From contig JAYUMV010000404.1 in the NCBI GenBank assembly GCA_043762265.1, positions 1 to 5,621 on the forward strand: a stretch of DNA of 5,621 bases, read 5' to 3'. This document shows positions 1-5,621 of this stretch, piece by piece. The notes beneath the pieces are model-generated. The model saw only the letters and a list, made by a program, of their open reading frames with translations, searched no databases and was not told the DNA's origin. The position numbers were made by a program, and so were the translations under genes. How positions within the stretch are numbered: the first letter of the stretch is position 1; every line of letters starts with the position of its first letter. The stretch is from JANXLO01 sp043762265 (GTDB taxonomy: Bacteria > Armatimonadota > Chthonomonadetes > Chthonomonadales > Chthonomonadaceae).

Positions 1-10
1 AGGAAGGGAG
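1..10 (+). promoter_or_regulatory. Purine-rich ribosome binding site of the first gene
   Basis: The stretch AGGAAGGGAG resembles a Shine-Dalgarno sequence. It ends 12 bases before the TTG at 23, a slightly long spacing. It is the only ribosome-binding-like sequence near the proposed start and therefore supports that start. The promoter, if there is one, lies outside the window. Confidence 0.5.
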
Positions 11-22
11 CAGACGAAAAGA

Positions 23-2254
23 TTGAAAACTATTCGTAGGAGTCCGATAACCCGCGCCACCGCCTGGCTCGTGACCCTGGCGATGGTCGCGCCATGCCTT
101 TTGGCAGGGCGCGTCGCCAGAGCGCAGACGCAACAGCCACTTCGGGTGATTATCGCCGATTTCGTTAACAAATCACCGGGCAGCCCGAACTTGGGCGTTT
201 CGGCGACGGCAGCGATCTACAATGAGATGGTGAACTCAGGGCAAGGACGTTTCAGCGTTTTTCAGAACTCTGAAGTCCTGAAGGAGGCCCAGTCGCTGGG
301 CATCAAGGTTCCGAGCAATCCGAACCAACCCGCGTTCTTCAGCAAGAACGATCTGGTTCGAATCGGGACGAACCTCAACGCGGATGCCATCGTCGAAGGC
401 GATGTCGCAGCTGGCCCCGCTCGTGGCAAAGGAGTTCAGGTAACCCTGACCACCAGCCTGCGTGAGATAGCCTCGAAACAGTTGATCAATGGTGGCTACA
501 CTCAGATAACCACCGTTGCTCGCCCCGGCGAACCCTCGGACTCCGAGGAACTGACCAATAAAGGCGTCAGCGACGCCGCACAGGATGTAGTTCGACAGAT
601 CCTGGGGCGCCAGTTGGCTGTCGGAACCGTCATCGGGATCGAGTCCGACGCGGTCATCCTCAACAAGGGTGTGCGCGACGGCGTCAAAGTCGGCGATGAC
701 ATCGTCATTCTCCGCGAAGGCGCCAACGGCCTCAAGACTGCTGTCGGCTCCGTGAGAGTAGCGCGTGTCTATCCCACCGACTGCGAAGCGACAATCATCA
801 ACAACCCTGGCGGAATTCGCCCGGAAGATGGCGCTCGCGTCCTCTACAATCCCCCTGTGATCATTGTATCCGGCAGTGTCGTGAAGTCCACGGGTCGAGG
901 CGCGCAGTTTACTCTGACGGCGCTCGGAACCACGCTGGCAGTCATCGGTCTCGGAGTTCTGGTCGCACAGGCATCTCGTGGCGGGCAGGCTTCAACAACC
1001 TCCATTACCGCAGAGCCGTCCGTTCAGAACAACGCTCCGATCGTACGTGTCCGTTGGAGCGACAACATCTTCGGCCAGGGCAACGTGCAGCAGTACAAGA
1101 TCTATCGCGAACCGGACTTCCCCTTCGGTCAGTCCACCAGCGGTGGCACCAACGGTGGCACGACGGCGGGCGGTTCCGTCCCGATCGGTGTGCAGTCTTC
1201 GACCGTACATGAGTTCCTGGACCACGGTTCCCCCTACTTCCCGTACGCCAATGGCCTTAGCCCCCTGATCGGAACCGGCAACGGTAACCCGGTCGGCGGC
1301 ACCGGTGGCAGCTCCAATAGCGGCGGTGGCACCACGGGCGGCGGTTGCGGCACGCTGACAGTAGCGGCAACCCTCGACACTGGCTTCAAGCCTGGCTCCA
1401 GCTACCACTACCTGGTGACAGCGATCATTCTGCGCCAGTTGCCAACCACCGGTGGTTCAAATGGCGGCGGCGGTGGCACCAATGGCGGCGGCGGTGGCAC
1501 CAACGGCGGCGGCGGTGGCACCAACGGCGGCGGCGGTGGCAGTGGTTCGGGGAGCGGCGGATACCAGTGTATCGAAACCGATCCCTCTCGCTCCGGACAG
1601 TCCACCCCGATCAACCCGGTTCTGCTGACCTCGCCTGCCAATAACACGGCGTCGGTCAACGTGACCCAGTTCTCTCCGCAGTTCACGAGCCGCAATGGAG
1701 CCGATGTGTTCCAGATCGAGGTTTCGCCGGACCGCACCTTCTCCAATCCGAGTCTGATCTCCCGGTATCAACTGATCTCCTCCGCGCCGAATGCCGATGG
1801 CGTTGCGCAGACCACTCAGAATCCGATCGACCTGACTCAGTCTGCGGAGCTGTTGCGTGATCCTACATTCAAGGCGTTCGTCAGCGCAGCAGGTTGTTCC
1901 GGCGCTTCGTCCGGTGGGACCACTGCGCCGCCGCCGAGCCTCTACTACCGTGTAGGCGCCCGGCACGATGGCGATCAGCCTGGACCCATCCATTCTATCT
2001 CCCAGAACGCTTCGGATCCGGACAAGACCTTCCGCTTCGTCTACAGCCAGGTCTTCTCCTTCATTCCCGCTCCCCTGCCGCCCTGCCCCCCAGGCGGACG
2101 TGCTGCGAATATCCTGAACCGAGCCTTCTCGACCGACCATAGGGCTCAGTTCCAGACCCTGGGCGTGGGCGCGACATCCAAAAGCGCGGCTACCCTGCAC
2201 TCCACCGTGCAGACGCCTCAGCAGATTCTGCTGGGCAACCGCCACCGCAACTAG
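23..2254 (+). CDS. Exported CsgG/FlgT-like protein with fibronectin-type domains and glycine-rich inserts
   Basis: No named gene is recognised; the cellular role is unknown. Residues 1-34 form a signal peptide (KTIRR n-region, hydrophobic core about 15-29, likely cleavage ARA|Q after 34). Residues 40-195 resemble the CsgG/FlgO/LpoB-type alpha/beta fold: a start 'LRVIIADF', then 'FSVFQNSEVLKEA' and 'LNADAIVEGDV'. Residues 198-278 resemble the FlgT C-terminal beta domain ('GTVIGIESDAVILNKG...VKVGDDIVI'). Residues 296-316 are a hydrophobic, possibly membrane-spanning segment. Residues 338-472 read as a fibronectin-III-like domain ('VRVRWSDN', 'QQYKIYR', 'YHYLVTAI') and 533-683 as a second Ig/FN3-like region ('LLTSPANNT', 'VFQIEVSPDRTF', 'YYRVGARHDG'). 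Glycine-rich stretches interrupt both. The TTG start is chosen because it directly precedes the signal peptide; the frame stays open to the window edge, so an upstream start is possible. Family assignments are by eye; the reading frame itself is secure. Confidence 0.85.
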   Translation: MKTIRRSPITRATAWLVTLAMVAPCLLAGRVARAQTQQPLRVIIADFVNKSPGSPNLGVSATAAIYNEMVNSGQGRFSVFQNSEVLKEAQSLGIKVPSNPNQPAFFSKNDLVRIGTNLNADAIVEGDVAAGPARGKGVQVTLTTSLREIASKQLINGGYTQITTVARPGEPSDSEELTNKGVSDAAQDVVRQILGRQLAVGTVIGIESDAVILNKGVRDGVKVGDDIVILREGANGLKTAVGSVRVARVYPTDCEATIINNPGGIRPEDGARVLYNPPVIIVSGSVVKSTGRGAQFTLTALGTTLAVIGLGVLVAQASRGGQASTTSITAEPSVQNNAPIVRVRWSDNIFGQGNVQQYKIYREPDFPFGQSTSGGTNGGTTAGGSVPIGVQSSTVHEFLDHGSPYFPYANGLSPLIGTGNGNPVGGTGGSSNSGGGTTGGGCGTLTVAATLDTGFKPGSSYHYLVTAIILRQLPTTGGSNGGGGGTNGGGGGTNGGGGGTNGGGGGSGSGSGGYQCIETDPSRSGQSTPINPVLLTSPANNTASVNVTQFSPQFTSRNGADVFQIEVSPDRTFSNPSLISRYQLISSAPNADGVAQTTQNPIDLTQSAELLRDPTFKAFVSAAGCSGASSGGTTAPPPSLYYRVGARHDGDQPGPIHSISQNASDPDKTFRFVYSQVFSFIPAPLPPCPPGGRAANILNRAFSTDHRAQFQTLGVGATSKSAATLHSTVQTPQQILLGNRHRN
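908..970 (+). other. Hydrophobic, possible transmembrane segment in the first protein
   Basis: Residues 296-316 are a run of Leu, Ala, Val, Ile, Gly and Thr with no charged residue. They are bounded by R292 and R319. The segment separates the N-terminal CsgG/FlgT-like half from the fibronectin-like half. Its length fits one membrane helix, but the many Gly and Thr residues make it a moderate candidate. Confidence 0.55.
1130..1177 (+). repeat. Glycine/threonine-rich insert 1 (residues 370-385)
   Basis: Coding low-complexity stretch of Gly, Thr, Ser, Asn and Ala with two GGT-type units ('SGGTNGGT'). It lies between the strand 'QQYKIYR' and the next predicted strand of the first fibronectin-like domain, so it looks like an enlarged loop. 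It is shorter and more diverged than the tandem repeat at 1460-1543. Confidence 0.6.
1271..1351 (+). repeat. Glycine-rich insert 2 (residues 417-443)
   Basis: Coding low-complexity stretch rich in Gly, Thr, Ser and Asn, without an exact repeat period. It ends with cysteine 442 just before the strand 'TLTVAATL'. It has the same composition as inserts 1 and 3, which suggests that all three grew by the same slippage process or serve the same spacer role. Confidence 0.6.
1460..1543 (+). repeat. Four tandem 21-bp repeats encoding NGGGGGT
   Basis: Units start at 1460, 1481, 1502 and 1523. Units 1 and 2 are identical. Units 3 and 4 differ by AAC in place of AAT, and unit 4 ends in AGT (Ser) in place of ACC (Thr). 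The encoded NGGGGG(T/S) x 4 spans residues 480-507 and is followed by a Gly/Ser tail to about 513. Near identity, including at synonymous sites, points to recent expansion by slippage. The unit is a multiple of three, so copy-number change would keep the frame. Confidence 0.95.
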
Positions 2255-2272
2255 TCGTTGCACTCTGAAGGA

Positions 2273-2315
2273 GTCAGGCGTCGGAAATCACTTCGACGCC
2301 TGACACCCACATTTT
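2273..2315 (+). terminator. Hairpin after the first gene, probable terminator or attenuator
   Basis: GTCAGGCGTCG (2273-2283) is the exact reverse complement of CGACGCCTGAC (2294-2304). A further G-T and A-T pair closes toward a loop of about 6 bases. The stem begins 18 bases after the TAG stop. A short TTTT run occurs at 2312-2315, but 7 bases after the stem, so it is not a classical intrinsic terminator with an immediate U tract. It could instead be an intergenic attenuator or an mRNA-stabilising stem. The hairpin is certain from the sequence; its function is inferred. Confidence 0.65.
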
Positions 2316-2383
2316 GAATCCGGTCTCGCTCCCTCCGCGCAGACAATCTATGCGTGGCGGCAACCTTCCAACCGCCCCGGAAT

Positions 2384-2390
2384 GAAGGAG
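2384..2390 (+). promoter_or_regulatory. Shine-Dalgarno deciding the start of the protease gene
   Basis: GAAGGAG lies 8 bases before the ATG at 2399, an ideal spacing. It selects this ATG over an in-frame GTG at 2354, which would add 15 non-hydrophobic residues before the signal peptide and has no comparable upstream site. Confidence 0.85.
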
Positions 2391-2398
2391 TTGTTAAG

Positions 2399-5300
2399 AT
2401 GATACATAAGCCCAGGCTCCGGCATCTTGGCCGGGCATTGGCGTTCGCGGCACTCTTCGCAACAGGAGCCGCTCATAGTGCGTTCGGGCAGGCCGCGAAG
2501 ACCAAACCCGGTGAAATTATTCTTTATATGCAGCCCGGCACGGATGCAGCGGTCGCAAACGCTCTCGCTGCAACAGTCAATCCTACGTCGATAACTCCAC
2601 TTCTCTTGAAAGACTGCTACGTACTGGAACTGCCTGCTGCTCGTGCAACCGATCAGGACACGTCCGCTGCGGTCGCAACTCTGAAAATGAACGGGAACGT
2701 GCGCTGGGTCAACGCCAGCCGTATATTCACACTCCATCAAGCTTCGGCGGCACCCAAATTGACGCCCAACGACCCCATGTTTCCCCAACAGTGGGCGCTT
2801 CCCTTGATCAATATTCCTCAAGCGTGGGTATTGACCAAGGGAGCCGCCAATGTCAATCTGGGCTGGATCGATTCCGGTTTCGATCCTAAACATGAAGATG
2901 CCATAGGGCAGTTTCTGCCTGATAGCTATAACTTCGCAGATAACAACTCGGATATCAGTGCCGGAGGCAGTGTGACAGATGCTGCCGAAGATGGTCATGG
3001 TGTCAATACGAGCGGCGTCGCCATTGCGATCACCGATAACTCCAAAGGCATCTCCGGAGTCGACTGGGTGGGAATCAAATGTCTGGCTTTCAAAGTCCAG
3101 AAGACGGGGGGCAATCTTCAGGAACCCGCGATTCTGAACTCTTATGCCTTTATCCTGGCCAACCATGTCAAAGACAATATCGTCGCCGTCAATATGAGTT
3201 ATGGGCTGGCCGGGGGCGATCCGGGAGGTTCGGGCGGAACGGATCCGGAATTCGTGGCAACCAAGGCGCTCGCAGATGCGGGTGTGCTAATGGTGGCATC
3301 CTCCGGGAACTCCGGTGATAGGGGCAATCCAACGAATACCCCTGCAGACTTCCCGCACATCATCTCGGTCGGAGCTGTGGATCGGAACGGCAAGATCACA
3401 GGCTACTCGTCGTTTGGTAAAGTCGATATAGCTGCTCCAGGCGGTAACATGGGAGCTACTGGTGTTCCTGCCGATGGTATCGATCTACTGGATTGGAATA
3501 GCACCTACATATTTGAGGATGGCACATCCTATGCCGCCCCGCATGTAAGCGCCGTCATTGGCCTGCTGATGTCGGTTCCCGGAGTCACCACCGCTCAAGC
3601 CAAACAGGCATTGCTTGGCACTGCTAACCGCAACGGTCTCGGCATCGGTACCCTACCGGACCCGAAATACGGTTACGGTGTCTTGGACGCCTATGCCGCC
3701 CTGCTTAAGGTCTCTATCAGCGTCATCATCGACGATCCGATCGGGATCAACTCCTCAGGAATCTCGACGGATCCCTCCGGTCTGCCGCCGCCCCCAACGG
3801 AGACATTGAAGCCTACGTTGCGCTTCCATATCTCCAATGTGCCACTCGCCAACTTGATTATCAAGATCGATGCGGGGACGGCCCAAGAGGTTGACCTGAC
3901 CTCGGCCTTCCTTCAGAATCAGGTGGAATCCGGCACTACGACAGGTACAAATCCGCAATACGTGATTGCTTTCCGGTATCAGTTCGCGCCCTCGTCGCCG
4001 TTCAACCATACTGTCACGATCAGCGGCACCAATCCGGTTACTGGCACGAGTGCAAGCGATACGCGTACCTTTACGATCCAGTCGCATGTGTTTCCTTCAG
4101 GGATCTCGTTCATATCGATTCCCTACTTCGAGTCCGCTGCCGACTCGCCCACTGGACGGACCCGGGATGCGACCGACCTGCTGGCTTCAAACGTGACTCT
4201 CTACCGCTGGCTGAACCTGCCGACAACCACCACAACCGGTGTCGGAAGCGTTGTTCAGGGCACCTATGCCGCATACGGCAATGGGCAGAATGACGCCAAT
4301 GCGTCTCTGCATCCGACGAACTTTGTGCCAGTACCCGATAGTTCAGGCCTACCATCGAATGTCTCCCCGCTCGGTCTGGGCTACTTCCTAAATGCGCCTG
4401 GCCCGGTTTCGGTGATCACTTATGGACAGTCCTTTGATAAGACCTCCTTCCGCGTTCCGTTGCACGAAGGTTGGAACATGATTGGGAACCCGTACAAGTT
4501 CGCGATTCCATTCGACGGTCTGGTATTCGAACTGCCTTCCAGATCACGCGTGACGGCGGAGGCAGCCGCAGATCAGAAAATGATTCTGCCCTTCATCTAT
4601 CGCTATGTCGGGGGGCAGTATCAGTTCGAGAGTCTTCCGGCCGGCAACCTGCACGCGTGGGAAGGCCAGTGGATCTACGTGGTTCCGAAGGATGCCTCCA
4701 ATCTGCGGGTGGATACGGTGCTCACGATGATTACCACGCCCGTCGCGGTCTCCGGGGTAACCAGAGCGGCGCAGAAATCTGGTACGCGAGCAACTGCGAA
4801 ACCTGCGTTCCTGACAGCGACTCCGAAGGTGACGGGAGAAGGCAGTTGGTCCATTCAACTCCAGGCAAGCGGCAAGGATCTGCACGATGGTTACAACTTC
4901 ATCGGAGTGACCCGCGCGGCGGCCGCCGCCAACTCGCTGGTCCCGAAACCGCCGCACCCGTCGCCCTACGTGACGCTGGGAGTGTCGGATAAGAACAACA
5001 ATGGGCTTGTCTATGCTCAGGATCTTCAGCCGGCTGGTGGGGTAAAGACCTGGAATGTCTCGGTCATGACCGATCAGCCGAATACCGACATCACGGTACG
5101 CTGGCCCAACATCAGCACGTTGCCTAAGAACTATCGCCTGACCCTTCAGGACAAGGCGACCGGCCAAGAGATCGATCTGCGCAATCAGGCCTCCTATCAG
5201 TTCAACTCCGGGCATAACGCGACCACACGCGCCTTCACGCTCACTGCACATCCCACCAATGCAGGCGGACGCGCTGTTCTGACCAATATCAACGTCAATC

Positions 5301-5584
5301 CTCCCCGCGTTGTAGGCGGACGGGCAGTCGGGGCTTACCAAATCGGGTATACTGTGTCGCAGGCAGCCCAGGTGGAAGTCGCGGTCGTTGGATACAACGG
5401 TCAGACGGTTGCTCTGGTAGGTTCCACGCGAGCCGTCAGCAGCGGGGACAACTCTCAGGTCTGGAATGGCAAGGATACCAAGGGAGCTTCCGTTGCTGCG
5501 GGCACCTATCTGCTCCAGGTCAAAGCCATCACTTCGGACGGCACGGTCACACGGGAGATCCGTCCCCTGACCATCTCGCGATAG
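2399..5584 (+). CDS. Secreted multidomain S8 (subtilisin-family) serine protease
   Basis: Predicted 1061-residue exported endopeptidase. Residues 1-30 or 1-32 are a signal peptide (HKPRLRH n-region, hydrophobic core 13-25). Residues 37-115 resemble a fervidolysin-type propeptide ('GEIILYMQPG'). The catalytic domain runs about 123-437, opening with 'PNDPMFPQQWAL'. It contains D158 in 'WIDSGFD', H200 in 'GHGVNTSG', oxyanion N304 in 'SSGNSGD' and nucleophile S377 in 'GTSYAAPHVS', so the triad is complete. A proline hinge (463-466) leads to an Ig-like domain (about 468-561), GWN-type beta modules (568-775 and about 815-960) and a FlgD-like Ig domain (968-1061; 'WNGKDTKGASVAAGTY'). The catalytic part matches usual subtilase size; the C-terminal extension of about 620 residues is long. 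The substrate is unknown; the beta modules may anchor the enzyme or bind a surface. The His box differs from the usual HGTHVAG, so activity is likely but unproven. Confidence 0.93.
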   Translation: MIHKPRLRHLGRALAFAALFATGAAHSAFGQAAKTKPGEIILYMQPGTDAAVANALAATVNPTSITPLLLKDCYVLELPAARATDQDTSAAVATLKMNGNVRWVNASRIFTLHQASAAPKLTPNDPMFPQQWALPLINIPQAWVLTKGAANVNLGWIDSGFDPKHEDAIGQFLPDSYNFADNNSDISAGGSVTDAAEDGHGVNTSGVAIAITDNSKGISGVDWVGIKCLAFKVQKTGGNLQEPAILNSYAFILANHVKDNIVAVNMSYGLAGGDPGGSGGTDPEFVATKALADAGVLMVASSGNSGDRGNPTNTPADFPHIISVGAVDRNGKITGYSSFGKVDIAAPGGNMGATGVPADGIDLLDWNSTYIFEDGTSYAAPHVSAVIGLLMSVPGVTTAQAKQALLGTANRNGLGIGTLPDPKYGYGVLDAYAALLKVSISVIIDDPIGINSSGISTDPSGLPPPPTETLKPTLRFHISNVPLANLIIKIDAGTAQEVDLTSAFLQNQVESGTTTGTNPQYVIAFRYQFAPSSPFNHTVTISGTNPVTGTSASDTRTFTIQSHVFPSGISFISIPYFESAADSPTGRTRDATDLLASNVTLYRWLNLPTTTTTGVGSVVQGTYAAYGNGQNDANASLHPTNFVPVPDSSGLPSNVSPLGLGYFLNAPGPVSVITYGQSFDKTSFRVPLHEGWNMIGNPYKFAIPFDGLVFELPSRSRVTAEAAADQKMILPFIYRYVGGQYQFESLPAGNLHAWEGQWIYVVPKDASNLRVDTVLTMITTPVAVSGVTRAAQKSGTRATAKPAFLTATPKVTGEGSWSIQLQASGKDLHDGYNFIGVTRAAAAANSLVPKPPHPSPYVTLGVSDKNNNGLVYAQDLQPAGGVKTWNVSVMTDQPNTDITVRWPNISTLPKNYRLTLQDKATGQEIDLRNQASYQFNSGHNATTRAFTLTAHPTNAGGRAVLTNINVNPPRVVGGRAVGAYQIGYTVSQAAQVEVAVVGYNGQTVALVGSTRAVSSGDNSQVWNGKDTKGASVAAGTYLLQVKAITSDGTVTREIRPLTISR
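4100..4690 (+). repeat. Internal protein-level repeat of the GWN-type beta module
   Basis: 'GISFISIPY' (residues 568-576) matches 'GWNMIGNPY' (691-699) at G, I, P and Y in the same spacing. Each is followed by a second shared element, 'LGYFLNAPG' (660-668) and 'EGQWIYVVP' (755-763). The intervals are 93 and 65 residues. This looks like an old duplication of a beta module. A third related start, 'GYNFIG', appears at residues 831-836. No DNA-level identity remains. Confidence 0.6.
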
Positions 5585-5621
5585 CAGGGTGGGGAGCGCC
5601 GCCGATCTGAAAAGAGAGACG
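5585..5621. other. Short 3' tail without recognisable feature
   Basis: These 37 bases follow the TAG stop of the protease gene. No hairpin with a U tract is seen. The purine-rich AAAAGAGAGA near the end could be part of a ribosome binding region for a gene beyond the window, but no start codon is visible. Confidence 0.4.

Noticed and set aside
85..100. Possible lipoprotein lipobox at Cys25 of the first protein
   Set aside because: The sequence before the Cys is VAP; Pro at -1 does not fit a lipobox, and a good ARA|Q signal peptidase I site follows at residue 34.
1408..1746. Minus-strand reading frame encoding a proline-rich 'PPPPPLV' repeat protein
   Set aside because: It is the antisense reading of the glycine-codon repeat. 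It has no ribosome binding site or plausible start context and lies entirely within the well-supported plus-strand gene.
2267..2274. Second Shine-Dalgarno-like GAAGGAGT after the first gene's stop
   Set aside because: No start codon lies at a suitable distance downstream, and its end is buried in the hairpin stem.
2314..2347. Promoter for the protease gene (TTGAAT with GACAAT)
   Set aside because: The spacer would be 22 bases, too long for a sigma-70 type promoter, and the -10 match is poor.
2354..2398. GTG at 2354 as start of the protease
   Set aside because: It would add a polar 15-residue leader before the signal peptide, and the strong Shine-Dalgarno at 2384-2390 points to the ATG at 2399.
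2348..3166. Long minus-strand reading frame opposite the start of the protease gene
   Set aside because: It is a shadow of a high-GC coding region. The translation shows no recognisable domain, and the plus strand has a signal peptide and catalytic motifs here.

Overview
The window holds two complete-looking genes on the + strand, both for exported proteins, separated by a 144-base gap that carries a strong hairpin. GC content is fairly high by eye. Ribosome binding sites are purine-rich, and one gene appears to use a TTG start. The domain styles are an S8 protease ending in a FlgD-like Ig domain with 'GWNxIGNPY' modules, and a CsgG/FlgT-like protein fused to fibronectin-type domains. Together they recall secreted proteins of free-living, didermic, environmental bacteria such as Armatimonadota. 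That assignment is an impression from protein style; no marker gene is present.

Layout. Bases 1-22 contain a purine-rich leader. Bases 23-2254 encode a 743-residue protein: signal peptide, CsgG-like alpha/beta domain, small FlgT-C-like beta domain, one hydrophobic segment, then two fibronectin/Ig-like regions broken up by glycine-rich inserts. One insert is a nearly perfect 4 x 21-bp tandem repeat. Bases 2255-2398 hold an 11-bp perfect inverted repeat (a probable terminator or attenuator) and the Shine-Dalgarno of the next gene. Bases 2399-5584 encode a 1061-residue subtilisin-family (S8) serine protease: signal peptide, propeptide, a catalytic domain with Asp, His, Asn and Ser all present, an Ig-like domain, repeated GWN-type beta modules and a C-terminal FlgD-like domain. 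Bases 5585-5621 are a short tail with no recognisable feature.

How they fit together. Both products are probably envelope or extracellular proteins. The first looks like an envelope scaffold or assembly factor of unknown role, the second a secreted multidomain protease. The hairpin between them argues against a simple tight operon, so a functional link is only suggested by adjacency. No RNA gene, CRISPR array, insertion sequence or phage feature was seen. The most unusual points are the architecture and topology of the first protein, its glycine-rich inserts with nearby cysteines, the altered His box of the protease, and the repeated GWN-type modules.
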